From Topomyia yanbarensis (lineage: Eukaryota > Arthropoda > Insecta > Diptera > Culicidae): a DNA stretch of 64,000 nucleotides. Under the pieces are notes generated by a model. It had not been told where the DNA came from. It ran no database searches and saw nothing but the letters and a program-made list of their open reading frames with translations. Positions 31,900 to 43,599 of the stretch are shown here, in pieces (positions within the stretch are counted from its first letter, which is position 1; each line of letters starts with the position of its first letter). The stretch is from the NCBI RefSeq assembly GCF_030247195.1, contig NC_080670.1, positions 207,068,546 to 207,132,545 on the forward strand. Reading direction: 5' to 3'. The position numbers were made by a program, and so were the translations under genes.

Positions 31900-32250
31900 C
31901 TTCACGTGTCAAATTCGTAAATAAACTCAAGAATAAAATATCATGATAGCGCCCATATGAATCACGACAATGAATCGAAATAATGCAGTCATGAATCATG
32001 AACATAAATCATACTATTCGTAACAAAAATATAAAAAATTGTGGCTAAGATCCTGAAATCATGAACATGAATCACGATAACGTGAATTAAAATTACGAAA
32101 ATCCTGACTAAGATCCTGAAATCATGAGCATAAATCACGCTACTCCAGCAAAAAATCCGGCAGTTATCTCATGACGGTGACGTGATGAGAAATTACGAAA
32201 ATCACGAATAAGCTCCTGAAATAATGGACATCGTTTTACTGTCGGCGCTA
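31900..32250. repeat. Degenerate minisatellite with AATCATGAACATAAATCACG units
   Basis: Three to four imperfect units of about 70-80 bp each contain AATCATGA-CATAAATCAC, AAATTACGAAAATC and TAAGATCCTGAA. Frequent ATCATGAT-like words make local palindromes. No gene. Confidence 0.6.
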
Positions 32251-32689
32251 TATTCCCAAATTATGAACCAGAATCAAAAACTAACCACGACCAGGGAACG
32301 ATTACAGTAACTCAACTAAACATTCGAATGCATATATTCGTGGCGAACTAGTTTTTTGGAAACACTAATAGTTTCATGAAAACGTTGTTAATTATTCATA
32401 ATTTCTGGAACTTGGGCACGGCTTTTAAAAATCGTTCCGTTTACGGAATCGTGATCTTCGTTTCATGAATTTACAAACGTATTTTTTTCCATTTTTATTT
32501 ACTTATCATAAGCAGTAACTATCAAATCGCGCGGAATCGGAATTCTATTGATCTAGGTATCATCACACGTCACGATTGAAGTTGAGACAGTAGAATAAAA
32601 TTCTATTTGGATGGATTTTAACGAATTAGAGAAACAGAAAAAAAATATTATTGCTTGCTCGCTGTTTGAACAACATTCGAATGCATACA
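32251..32689. other. No recognised feature
   Basis: AT-rich, nothing recognised. Confidence 0.4.
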
Positions 32690-32830
32690 GCATAAACAGC
32701 ACTTCACATGGTTGGATATATAAGCACATTTCGCGAATGAGAAATTTCGTATTAATTCACCATATGATAAATCTTCAAAATTTTCGGCAGCCGATTGCCC
32801 AGAGCAATCACACGGTGCTACAAAATAACA
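32690..32830. repeat. Dispersed repeat, pairs with 16366-16520
   Basis: Second copy of the family with the CGGCAGCCGATTGCCCAGAG core. Confidence 0.45.
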
Positions 32831-33235
32831 AAAAATAATGTACTTTAAAGTGATCTGTTAAAGGTTGTAGATCTCGTCAAATACAACACAAAACCACGTT
32901 TGATCAATTTAATATACCCTCAAAATCTTGATTTATAGCAAAAACCAAGTTTTCAGGATTTTTAGCACGAAAAAATTTTCAGCAAGGTCATTTTTCAACA
33001 GATTTTAAATTCTCTAAGTGTTTTGGAAAAAAAACGAACCTTTCCAACGATATGGTATGTTATTTACTTTTGTTAAAAGTACTATGCGGTTTTGGGACAA
33101 CAATATGAAAGTTCCCATTATTCTGTGATATTTTCATTAAAAATATGCGAATTGCTGTACACTTTTATTAGGAAGAGTCTTCGTTTAAATATAGGTTTAG
33201 TGAGACATTTAATTCCCCCCATCCAAAGACCAATT
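32831..33235. other. No recognised feature
   Basis: AT-rich, nothing recognised. Confidence 0.4.
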
Positions 33236-33240
33236 ACAGA

Positions 33241-33539
33241 TCAAAATCGGTTGGCAAATGGCAGGGTTAATATTTTTTTCCAAATCCGAAACTTGCTCGC
33301 ATAAACTTTTAAGGGGACAGTCTCATATAAAATTTTCAAAAAATATTTTTTTTGCTTGGTTACGTATATATTCAAAAGTATGTGTGTGAAAATTGAGCTT
33401 GAAATTGAAAAAAATAACGGAATATATAATTATAGCATTTTATAGTGTGAGACAATATCTAACTAACCCCTTAAGAGTTGCGAGCAAGTTTTTATTTGGA
33501 AAAAAAAATTAACTCTGCCATTTTTCAACCGATTTTGAT
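33241..33539. mobile_element. MITE with about 90 bp inverted arms
   Basis: The arms 33241-33330 and 33447-33539 are reverse complements. Left words: TCAAAATCGGTTGGCAAATG, AACTTGCTCGC, TTAAGGGGACAG. On the other strand the right arm reads TCAAAATCGGTTGAAAAATG, AACTTGCTCGC, TTAAGGGGTTAG. The spacer is about 115 bp. No target duplication was identified. It abuts the start of the tandem duplication at 33551. Confidence 0.7.
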
Positions 33540-33550
33540 GATAAATAGGT

Positions 33551-34981
33551 CAGTTTTCTCCGTGGAGAATTCGATACCCAGCTTAATAACCCAAGCAGAC
33601 AAACTGTCCAAGGTATTTTGAAATGCTCCTTGTAGATCGATAGCTTTGGGTCCCGTTACAGAAACCACGCCATCGTCTGCAAGTTGCCATTTCAGCATTC
33701 GAATTAACAGTCTAAGTGTATTCTACTTCATCTCGGTTATGTCTCAGACATTACCCACTCATCTTTTTAATGTAGAATACATTTAAGCTTTCAGTATAGA
33801 GGTTCCGTTTCAAAATATCGGCTGTGGCAGCCCTGTCAGTTTTTGAACGTGAATAACTTCCATTATACCTAACAGAATGATTTGATGGGTCAGGCCATTT
33901 TGTCGAAAATATGTTCGGCAATGTAGTATTAAAATTTTAAAAAGTGCATTAATAACGCAATAACTGTGATTTGAAAAAAATATTTCGAAAACTATTCGGA
34001 AATGGTGAAAATTTTCAACTCATCTCGGTCAGAGCCGTCAATAACCTACCGAACACTTAAATGATGAAAAGATTTAAATATTTATTTCTATTATCATTCG
34101 TATTCGGCTGCTTGGGGTGAACGGAAGGCTGTACAATACAAAGAAGGAAATATTCGTGAGCTGTACACGGCTGGTAAATGAATCAGGTTGTGTCGTTACG
34201 TACTACTAGTAGAGGGCATCACTTTCATTTTCGATGGATGGAGGGCAGCATACACACGCGAAAAACCCGATTTTAAATCAACTGACCGAAGTTTGTTCGT
34301 GATTAGTTCCCACTAATTGCATGCATCGAGCCGCAAATCTGGAACAGAAAGAATTGTGATTTCAGTCGGTTTCAGCAAGTCCAGCAAGTCAACTTGTCAG
34401 ATGTCCGGAGACTGTATGTCAACACCGTGAGATAAGGTGATTATTAGGATTCATCTCTGTGGATACATTCGTCACCGAGCGCTCGTTTGTTACACACACG
34501 CGTTGTTTGGTGTGACATTACCTTGAGTTGGGCGATATCGGTGAAGGTGATTATCCCAGCAAGAACTGGAGTATAAACATTATAAACAGTAAATTGTGTC
34601 TGGCAGTGCAGTGTGGTGAGGTGCTAAACAGTTTTCTTACCAGAAAGACGGCTTTGTTTAGACGAGCTATACCAGCTCTCTACTGTGTGAAGGTCACGCG
34701 GGTGACCTCCAAAGATGAATCTTTTGGGGGGAATAGGAACGCCTATTTGATTCGGAGACAGAAGATCCACCTTCCCTACTTTCCCTCAATATCTCACAGC
34801 CCCCCCCCCGTGTCAAGGTTTATCAGGATGGATCCGCTGGTCCTTGGGTGGTATACTTTCGGCCCAAAAATAAACCGGTAAACAGCATAACTGCTGCGCG
34901 GAAGCTGACAAAACGTTACTCGGCCGTACCCGAGATTGAAAAGGTTTAGTCAGATAAACTGTGCGTAGTCGTTACTGACTT
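33551..34981. repeat. Tandem duplication, unit 1
   Basis: Highly similar to 35339-36575 in the same orientation. It begins at CAGTTTTCTCCGTGGAGAAT and ends at GTCGTTACTGACTT. The first 150 bp are a minus-strand RT fragment; the rest looks like the 5' region of a LINE on the + strand, because in unit 2 it leads straight into ORF1. Unit 1 keeps about 155 bp (about 34703-34860) that unit 2 lacks. Confidence 0.8.
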
Positions 34982-35120
34982 ATTAAAACAAAGACGCTTC
35001 CTCAGAAGAATGTCGAGTAATTTTCATAATTTTCATGGAAAAATAGCAAAAACATCTTGAGCGAAAGCAGAAGCATTCCATTACCGACAGTATCGTTGTT
35101 TGATACAACCTAATGAGGTC
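34982..35120. other. Spacer between duplication units
   Basis: AT-rich sequence between the end of unit 1 and the RT remnant before unit 2. Not present after unit 2. Confidence 0.5.
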
Positions 35121-35465
35121 TCATGGGTAGGCACCCCACCATGTTCCGGTTATTGTACGAAGAAAGCTGATCCTTTGTTGGCATTTCTGTTTCAGATACC
35201 TAATGTGGCATCCCCAAGTACCTTTCGAGTCGAACCAGACCCGTAGATATTTCAGTGTGAAGATTTGAGCTATAGTTTGACCCTTTAATAGAAGCTGTAG
35301 TTGTGCTGGTTCACGCACGCTAGAAAATACAACTAGCTCAGTTTTCTCCGTGGAGAATTCGATACCCAGCTTAATAACCCAAGCAGACAAACTGTCCAAG
35401 GTATTTTGTAATGGTCCTTGTAAATCGATAGCTTTGGGTCCCGTTACCGAAACCATCGTCTTCAA
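35121..35465 (-). pseudogene. Non-LTR retrotransposon RT C-terminal fragment
   Basis: The 114-codon minus-strand frame reads, near its middle, STEKTELVVFS and LKYLRVWFDSKGTWGCHIRY, followed by CQQRISFLRTITGTWWG. These match the region just after the RT catalytic domain in I/jockey-group LINEs, where the line YLG-x-x-x-D-x-K-x-x-W-x-x-H-I is diagnostic. The normally conserved G in YLGV is R here. The upstream FADD-type catalytic box is missing (the frame starts after it), so it is inactive. Its first third lies inside duplication unit 2. It runs opposite to the LINE 5' region beside it. Confidence 0.8.
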
Positions 35466-36575
35466 GTTGCCATTGCAGCATTCGAATTAATAGTCTAAGT
35501 GTATTCTACTTCACTTCGGTTATGTCCCAGACATTACCCACTCATCTTTTTAATGTAGAATACATTTAAGCTTTCAGTATAGAGGTTCCGTTTCAAAATA
35601 TCGGCTGTGGCAGCAGTGTCAGTTTTTGAACGTTAATAACTTACATTATACCTAACAGAATGGTTTGATGGGTCGGGCCATTTTGTCGAAAATATGTTCG
35701 GCAATGCAGTATTAAAATTTTAAAAAGTGCATTAATAACGCAATAACTGTGATTTGAAAAAAATATTTCGAAAAATATTCGGAAATGGTGAAAATTTTCA
35801 ACTCATCTCGGTCAGAGCCGTCAATAACCTACCGAACACTTAAATGATGAAAAGTTTTAAATATTTATTTCTATTATCATTCGTATTCGGCTGCTTGGGG
35901 TGAACGGAAGGCTGTACAATACCAAGAAGGAAATATTCGTGAGCTGTACACGGCTGGTAAATGAATTAGGTTGTGTTGTTACGTACTACTAGTAGAGGGC
36001 ATTACTTTCATTTTCGATGGATGGAGGGCAGCATACACACGCGAAAAACCCGATTTTAAATCAACTGACCGAAGTTTGTTCGTGATTAGTTCCCGCTAAT
36101 TTCATGCATCGAGCCGCAAATCTTGAATAGAAAGATTTCATTGGGTTTCAGCAAGTCCAACAAGTCAACTTGTCAGATGTCCGGAGACTGTATGTCAACA
36201 CCGTGAGATAAGATAATTATTAGGATTCATCTCTGTGGATACATTCGTAACCGAGCGCCCGTTCCTTACACACACGCGTTGTTTGGTGTAACATTACCTT
36301 CAGTTAGGCGATATCGGTGAAGGTGATTATCTCAGCAAGAACTAGAGTATAAACATTATAAACAATAAATTGTGTCTAGTTTTCTTACCTGAAAGACGGC
36401 TTTGTTTAGACAAGCTATACCAGCTCTCTACTGTGTGAAGGTCACGCGGATGACGGCCCAAAAATAAAACGGTAAACAGCATAACTGCTGCGCGGAAGCT
36501 GACAAAACGTTACTCGGCCGTACCCGAGATTGAAAAGGTTTAGTCAGATAAACTGCGCGTAGTCGTTACTGACTT
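35339..36575. repeat. Tandem duplication, unit 2
   Basis: Second copy of 33551-34981. It lacks about 155 bp relative to unit 1 (junction near 36455, where GTCACGCGGATGAC meets GGCCCAAAAATAAAAC) and about 20 bp near 36377. Otherwise differences are scattered substitutions. It continues without a break into the ORF1 remnant at 36574, so it carries the native 5' region of that element. Confidence 0.8.
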
Positions 36576-37330
36576 GAAACAGGTCAATGAAAGCGTTAGC
36601 AATAGCCTCTTTACGATGGATTATCGCGTCTACATTCCTTCTTGTGATGTGGAGATTGACGGTGTGGTAAGTGATGCGGGTCTAACTGTCGATGATCTGA
36701 TGAATGATGGGGTTGGCCGCTTTAAGGACCCTAACTTTCAATCAGTTAAGATTTTTGAGTGCAAGCAATTGCACTCAATATTCATCGAAGATGGGAAGTT
36801 CTATCCAGCAGACTAGTTTCGCGTGACTTTTGCCGGATCAACACTTCCGAGCTACGTTGAAGTGGGAGGAGCTCGTCTACCTGTGCGTCTGTTTATACCT
36901 GCGGGTCATAAATTGTTCCAATTGCAAGCTGCTATGTCATACCGCCACCTTCTAGTGTAGCAACAAGCAGCGGTGCGGCAAACATGGGGAACGCGATGCG
37001 CATAATGCATGCAGCAGGCTCGCTGAGAAGTGTGTTTACTGTGGGGAGAATCCATATGCGCTTTTGACATACCCAACGTACAAGCTGTGAGTGGATAAAT
37101 TGAAGTGATCCGTCAACGATCGCTTCAGACGTGCTTACGCAGGAATGCTTAAAAGAGCTGCGCCACTTATCTCCGAAAACCCATAGGTTCCCTTTGCCAA
37201 CCGCCTCTAATGACCCTAGCGAGGGGCATTCTTTAGCTCTGCTTGGAAATTGTAGGAAAAGACCTAATCCAACCTGACCCCAGCTTCCTCGTAAGGGCCC
37301 TAAGCTGTCACAAACAGGATTACAAAATAA
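36574..37330 (+). pseudogene. LINE ORF1 (gag-like) remnant with decayed zinc knuckles
   Basis: The open part (36574-36816, 80 codons) includes MDYRVYIPSCDVEIDGVVSD and GRFKDPNFQSVKIFECKQLH. The same frame continues after one stop as FRVTFAGSTLPSYVEVGGAR and RLPVRLFIP. After a frameshift, 36911-37084 encodes three knuckle-like segments: CSNC..., CGKHGERDAHNAC (second C of the usual CxxC changed to H) and CVYCGENPYALLTY (final C changed to Y). This is the ORF1 layout of mosquito-type I-group LINEs. Several stops and lost cysteines make it inactive. No RT follows; the sequence decays near 37330. Confidence 0.75.
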
Positions 37331-37429
37331 AAATCATTCGTGAACTATAAGTGCTGCTATAAATCTCCTGGTTTTGGGAAATTGAGATACAACCAGGAGT
37401 TCCCAGCACTTCACCAAAAAAAAATCAAG

Positions 37430-37990
37430 TGCTCCTATTTTACTATCAGAAACCCAGCGTTTCTGATTTTCCTTGTTAGATTTCTGAATTCTCATCTTTC
37501 CAATCCTTAATTTTTACAGTTTGTCGTCTTTTTTCATTATTTTAAATTTCTGTTTTACACCTTTCTTATGTTTCTATCACTGAGTTTTTTTTTTCAATTT
37601 TTTTCTCAGTTCCAATTTTACCTGTTTGATTAAATAGATGTACATACAGTTTTCGATATTTTTTGTATATTTCGATGTTTTGCTTCTTTTTCATTCATTT
37701 AATAGTTCTTCTTTTTTCGTTTACATAATATTTGGTTTACCATTTCATGATTATTTAGTTTCTAAATTTTCCGCTTTATTGTTTTTTACATTTCACACGT
37801 TTCAATTTCAACACAATTTCGATTTCGAATTTTCTACCATTTTTTTTGAGTCATCCTAATTTTTGTTTTCCTTTTTTTCCGTTATTCCCTTTAGCCATTT
37901 TTTTTTCTTTTACCATTTGTTTCATGCCAATATTTGGTAGTGTCATTTTTCGTATACTCTATTATTTCTTACATTTCCGTGGAATAGAAA
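37430..37990. repeat. T-rich pyrimidine tract
   Basis: The reverse-complement counterpart of the A-rich tracts elsewhere: TTTTTCATTTTTT and TTTCGTTT words with no strict period. The frames at 37638-37859 and 37846-38103 encode hydrophobic low-complexity strings and are artefacts. Confidence 0.7.
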
Positions 37991-39115
37991 GAAACCACTT
38001 AAAACTCAAGTTCAGACAGTTAGAAACGATATTGAAACTCATAATCTCAGATAAATTTTTTCTTCCACATATTAACAATAAAAGAATATTTTATTATAAC
38101 TAACTTTTAAAGTCTTATTGAATGACGCAATGCCCAAACATCGAGCATTGCTAGCGTTATGGTTTTGGCTTGTGTTGAATAGAATCAAACAATTTCAATC
38201 GATACTATACCAAAACTGGAATGCCGTGGGAATTTCATCCGAGATTGGTCGATATCATTCATAACAAAATTACACGTGGGTTGAGTGAAATATCCAGTGA
38301 ATGAACTTACCTGTAAAGAGAGACAAAAGAAAGGAAAAGTGCAATAAGTATCGGTGAAGTTCTGATTCCCTCGGATTCTAGTTAAAGTCGATGATTTAGC
38401 TAATGAAACAGGAGTTTTTAGTGGCTAGTAAAGCCAAAAATATATATTCTGAACTCAACCGGACTCCGGGAGTGGGAAAAAAATTCGGTCGCCCGAACTC
38501 AAGAAAGGATGAAAATTTATTAAAAAAAGGACCAGAATACCACTTTTCTTTCTCGATCGCAAGCGCGCTCGTGTGTGAATGTTTGTCTGTGTGTGTACCA
38601 GAAAAGGTTTCGCCGCTCCTGTTGAGCTATGACAGCACAAAAAAAAGTCCATCTCAGCCCAGCAAATGGCTAGAACGGCAAAAAAAAACCGACAAGCCGA
38701 ACCCGCGGCGACAAGAAGAAAATTAAAACGAGGTATGAAAATCGATATTTTCCACACTGTTTACGTCGGTCCGTGTTCGGTAGGGAATGGTTTCCGACGG
38801 TCGCTTGAAAAGGCGTTATCCGGTTGTTCAATGGCAGCTTTCGGGTGTCGTTTATTTGTATGAAGATAATTTCACCCGTTTTTAAATGCTATTTAAAATG
38901 GATATTTACGGAGTGAAATTGTTTCACGCATCTTTGTATCGAGATGCTACCACGCCTTTTTGGTAGGTTTCGGCTTGAATATTGTCAGAATAGTTACTTC
39001 TATTAATTTTTTTCCTTCTTTTAAGCATGAGCAGTTCTTTAAAATTCTGATTTTAGTTTTTTTCACGCTTTCAAAACTTGAATTTCGTTATTTTTTTTTT
39101 TTTTCGCTGGTATTT
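37991..39115. other. No recognised feature
   Basis: A slightly GC-richer segment at 38400-38870 has a 107-codon basic frame (38403-38726, +) overlapped by a 100-codon frame on the other strand. Neither shows a recognisable domain. Confidence 0.35.
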
Positions 39116-39121
39116 AACTTG

Positions 39122-39193
39122 TAGAATATGGAACTAATATTCAAGTTTTGCAGAGCAAGTTCTGCACAACTTTGATATTTGTTCCATATTCTA
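39122..39193. other. 72 nt near-perfect hairpin (pre-miRNA-sized)
   Basis: The left arm 39122-39154 and right arm 39161-39193 pair at 29 of 33 positions around a 6 nt loop (39155-39160). The mismatches are spread out as in a miRNA precursor. It may equally be a tiny palindromic MITE fragment. No second copy was noticed in the window. Confidence 0.5.
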
Positions 39194-39199
39194 TAAACT

Positions 39200-41395
39200 T
39201 AGACCCTGGCATCAGGTCACAGATAAATATCAAATTCTCATTATAATTGTTATACATAATTAATTGTTATTGACCAAGAATTACTATTTATATTTTGCAA
39301 GGTTAAATAAAATGATTACTTAATAATATTTGGTTTGGTTGGCGATTTGCAGCTGTGACTTAAAAGCACAACTTTTGCGGAGACTGGTACGATATTCAAG
39401 AAAAACTCGTTCGACAGAAGAGTATAACGTCTTTGAAGAAAGGAAATAAAATATGTTTTTATATCATTGCCATCAGATCGATTCACGTCTTAAAGTTGTA
39501 TAACTCTCCACCGATGAATGTTATTAGCGTAGTCAAAAATCGTGCTAGTTCAATGGAAAACTACCAGCCCATCGAACACTGGCGCATTCCCTCACCCTAC
39601 CCCATTATTGCATACAGGTTTTACGTAGATATTACTGCGCCATCAATTAACCCTCCTTATATTACGTCGCATCGAAACTGCGTCTTTCCAGGGAAGATAC
39701 CACAAAAAAGACATCTCTCAAGGACACTGCTCGAAACCACGCACAACATCCCTTCCAAAGGTCTATAAAAATAGTAGTAGCAGCTAATCGCGTCCTGTAT
39801 TTTCCATTCAGGGTGGGTTTCGAAGAAAGATTGTGTCATTCGATAATATTATGAGTTGTTAAGCAAGTTCTATAATCTTTGACTATGGCTTGTTTGCGGG
39901 TTGCCAATTTCTAAAATTGCCATGTAAAACTGCTTTCAATAGCAATGGAACATAAAATGCCCTCAACCTTTGACGGATCTGGGCATCTTGATCTTCATCT
40001 TCCCCTATCATGGTATATTAACAACGCATTTCGTACAACACTTCCCATCTACGTCGTTTATCTTTCTCCCCTTCTGTTATTTGTTGTAGAATGAAACGGC
40101 ATTTTGCTTCTTCTATTTCTTCTCCTTATAGATACGGATCGGATCAAGTTAGACTAAATATTTCATTACGCATTACGTAATGGAATTTTTAATGTGTTAG
40201 GATCTGAGTTGAAGCAACATTTTCGTTTGGTTTTCATCCTTTTTATAAACTATGAACGCCTACATGCCCTCCATCCTTCCTACGAGTAGGTTTTAAGCTC
40301 CCCAACAAGCGCACGAATACGTCAGCATGTCTAACCGAATTCAAGCGCCATGTATCGATTTTCATTAAACAGCCAGCCAAAGCGCACTCAATTTCCTGTC
40401 GCCCACATTTTCACCAGAACCACCGTCATTCACCGTCTGTGGGCATCGCAAACGACAAGGCGGTTTTGTCCTGATTCGAGAGGGAGAGGCTATCGAAATA
40501 AATAAAAAAAACCTCCTCATTTATTCACTCCTTGACTATAGGGTTGCCACCTCGTCCCTTTTACACCCATTTCTTCACTCACAAATACATACGCGCGAGC
40601 GACCGAACGAGCGCCCTAACTAGAGTAACAGGATGCATGCAACCAGTGAATCCAATGAAGTACTTACACCCCAAAACAAAATAGGATCACCACCTTGTTG
40701 AAAGAAGTTACCATAACATAATTACGTTTCAACCGTTTCGAGAATATGAGAGAAATCTCACCGTGTCATCCTGTGTGTGAGTCTCGGGAGCAGGAGTGGG
40801 GGAAGGAACAGGGAATAACCACACGAAAACAAGATCGCTCAAATGCCGATGCACTCTGCCCATTTATAGTGTGTGCCACCGGAGAAACGGCGCAGGATCT
40901 CTCTGCGGAGAAAATCCCACGGGCACGTGTTGCGGCGACTCTCTTTAGGTTTGAGTTACTACTGAGTGCCGAGGGAATCATCTCATTTTCTTGAATGTGT
41001 GCGTGATGGAACTCAAAATCCCATCGCACTCACGCATATCTTTCCGAGGCTAACTTTACACACCACGGCTGTTTCCATCATTTCCTTCCTTCCTTTCTTT
41101 CATTCGAAGGTATTTTAGGAGTTTCCGGGGGTTCGGTATGATAGGAGAAGGTTGCCTAATGGTTGCGGTGAGGGGACGTGGCAGCAGCCAGTGAGAACCA
41201 ATTTTACATTTATTATGAGTTTGTTTTGAGGTAGTGGAAAGTTTTTGTTCTTGGAAGGAAAAATTGGTTGGTTGGTAGGTTATTTCTATTTCTGGCATGA
41301 AAGTCGGCAATATTGTTTTAAAAGTTTCTTGAACAGCATTTTTAAATTATTCGAAATTTTCTTGCGGGACATCAAGCTTGAATAGGGGCTTGCTC
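39200..41395. other. No recognised feature; partly GC-richer
   Basis: 39200-40270 is AT-rich with a 111-codon frame (39433-39768) of no recognisable content. 40280-41310 is more balanced and may be host single-copy DNA. It contains opposing frames near 40746-41029 without domains. Confidence 0.35.
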
Positions 41396-41430
41396 AGGAA
41401 CGCAAATTGTGCCTCCGTTTTTTGGAGCTA

Positions 41431-41501
41431 GCGTCAATTCGGCGCTAGCTTAGTCCTGTCACTAAGTTAGTGTCGGATTCTGATGAGACGAAGTCGAAAC
41501 G
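41431..41501 (+). ncRNA. Hammerhead ribozyme motif, type III topology, copy 2
   Basis: Order: GCGUC (41431-41435), stem I 5' strand 41436-41452, 10 nt loop, stem I 3' strand 41463-41479, intact core CUGAUGA (41480-41486), stem II GAC/GAA/GUC (41487-41495), GAAA (41496-41499), CG (41500-41501). Stem I pairs at all 17 positions, with G.U accepted. Stem III is weaker than in copy 1: U-A, G-C and C-G pair, then the next position is G opposite A. Stem I sequence differs from copy 1 while pairing is kept. Downstream CCATAACTAATTT resembles CCATGACTAATAA after copy 1, so both belong to one repeat family. Confidence 0.75.
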
Positions 41502-41509
41502 AAAATTCC

Positions 41510-42080
41510 ATAACTAATTTAAAAATATAAATAATATTTAGTCTGTCTGCTATTCACAAGAATCCCAGAGACCGTTCAGCTAATCCAAAGTATTTTTTTC
41601 TTCTTTCCAGATCAGCTCGATTACGTTGTAAACAACCGCTTACTCAATTTGTAAGTTCGGTCGGAATTCTGTTCATCCCTACAGACTTGCAGGTTTTCCC
41701 ATTTCCCTAATAACATTTTTTCTCTTAGGATCAATAGCTGATCTATTGTGTTTGTGATTTTACTATGTTCGTTCAATAATTACTCAAAGTTCTACTTCTT
41801 TCCGACGATGCAAACAAATTCACGCCTGGTCGTTCGTCATAATAATCTTCATTTTAATCGTAATTACTTTTACGAAATATGTACCCACGTTTCTAACGCT
41901 AGTCAACATTTTTTTCTAGACTGCCTTCAGCTCGTCATATTGTTATCTGCCGTGACACAGCAGCCGCTGCGAGCATTCAACTCCTAGCTTTGTTTTTGCC
42001 CTGCCGATCTTTGACTCCCGAGAAAACGAAAAACTCTGGCGGAATACTAAATTCAGGTATTCCATACCAACGACGGTATA
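41510..42080. other. No recognised feature
   Basis: AT-rich. The frame at 41748-41987 is not recognisable. Confidence 0.4.
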
Positions 42081-42082
42081 CT

Positions 42083-42487
42083 AAAATATGGTATTAATGA
42101 GATCTACAGAAGAGGTAAAACACCAAAAAATTATAACACAGACATGCTCTACGAATAACTATTTGAAAATGAAAGGAGTTATTTTAATACCTGAAAAAAT
42201 AAAACATTTTTGAACCTTCCGAAAAGAAAATTCATTGTATGGAGGTATTCAATAAGGTATTGATGGAGTATTTTTAAAAATCGCTGGAATACATAAATAA
42301 TACTGAAATAAAGTATTATACCTCATTGAGGTATTAAGTAGGCATTGAAAAATGTATTTAAATACCTGCTTAATACCTCAATGAGGTTTTATATTCAATG
42401 GATACTAAGTGTTGGTATGAATACCAAAAAAAGTATTCTCGGGTTATTAGCCTGGTCCGGTATTTTTTATATTAACACCATATTTTG
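42083..42487. mobile_element. Palindromic MITE-like element with GGTATT motifs
   Basis: The outer words AAAATATGGTATTAA (42083) and TTAACACCATATTTT (42473) are inverted. The centre is a near-perfect hairpin: 42314-42345 against 42361-42392 with a 15 nt loop, each arm containing CCTCATTGAGG, itself a palindrome. GGTATT or AATACC recurs more than ten times. No coding capacity. Confidence 0.55.
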
Positions 42488-42489
42488 AG

Positions 42490-43445
42490 ACCATTTCCAT
42501 GGTGTTTTGGTGATTGTGAGATGTGATCCGGATCAGAGTTGACAACTAACAGGAACGGCATGTACCCTCACCCAAGTATATTGATCAATTCACTTGTAAG
42601 TAGGAAAACACATTCACCAACCAGTCAATATATCCGTACCAATGAGAATGCCAGTCGAAGGCCACATGTTCAGTCTCAGTTCCCTCCACTGCAGCAAAAA
42701 AAAACACTCGCCTGCCCCTAACTTTTTTAAAATAGAAAATGCATATCATTCAGTGGCGTAGCCAGAAATTTGATTTGCAAGGGGGAGGGTTTGATAAAAA
42801 ACGTTGATTTTTTCGAAAATGCTCAAATTTACTGTAAGTTTGATAAATTAGTGAAAGTTCAGAAACAATAATTCTATCAGATGCCTATTATAATTTCTTT
42901 TATAATATGCCAACGAAGTCAAAGAATGCAAATACAAAGTGAAATAAATGTTCAAAAACTCACGATCAGATAATTTCGAAACTATCAACTTTGTAGGTTT
43001 GATAACCTCGAAGAATCTTTCCAACATAAAAATCGAATCTTTTGATATAATAATGTTGTTGGATAAATCTTCTAGACGTAATTATGACGAAGTAACTAAA
43101 AACTCAAAAATAGTAAGATTTGTCTTCAGCAAAGTTATTGTCGTTTTAAACAACTTTGTTGAGAATTTGATGGCTTCAAAAGTGAAATACAGCGAGTAAA
43201 ACGATATTTAAGAAATTTTGTAATGCCAGTTTTTTTCAATAAAACTTTTTCTTGTAAGCTTCAGAGACTACCTTTTATTGTTTATACATAGCAGAAGAGA
43301 ATTATCAATTAAAGCAATATCAGGATAACTTGTTTTAAAGATTTTCTTTACATGTAGCCTAATATATTTCGATACTCTGAATACACGAAGCATTCATGCC
43401 TTCAACAAATATAGTTATGGAATGTCTTCAACAAAGTTTCTTTTC
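42490..43445. other. AT-rich region, no recognised gene
   Basis: 42940-43200 holds words like CAGCAAAGTTATTG and AACTTTGTTGAG that recall the repeat at 8226-9000. The 83-codon frame at 42948-43199 is low complexity. Confidence 0.35.
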
Positions 43446-43450
43446 ATTTT

Positions 43451-43598
43451 GATTATAGAGGCTTTAATCTTAGGGTCTTTCGGTTCCTTTATCAGGTTAG
43501 AAATTTTTTTTAACCTTGCATGCGGGGGTTAGGAATGGAACCCAGGTGAGCTGAGTACAAGGAAATCAACTTACCAAATACGCTTAGCCCGTCCCATT
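43451..43598 (-). mobile_element. tRNA-derived SINE, family A, copy 4
   Basis: On the minus strand: GGGACGGGCTAAGCG start, a box A region with TATTTGGTAAGT, CTCACCTGGGTTCCATTCC (box B with one change), then the tail CCCTAAGATTAAAGCCTCTA and ATAATC. This is the only clear antisense copy with a full tail. Confidence 0.75.
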
Positions 43599-43599
43599 C

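Noticed and set aside
31900..32250. CRISPR-like array
   Set aside because: Units are diverged along their whole length with no unique spacers, and the DNA is eukaryotic.
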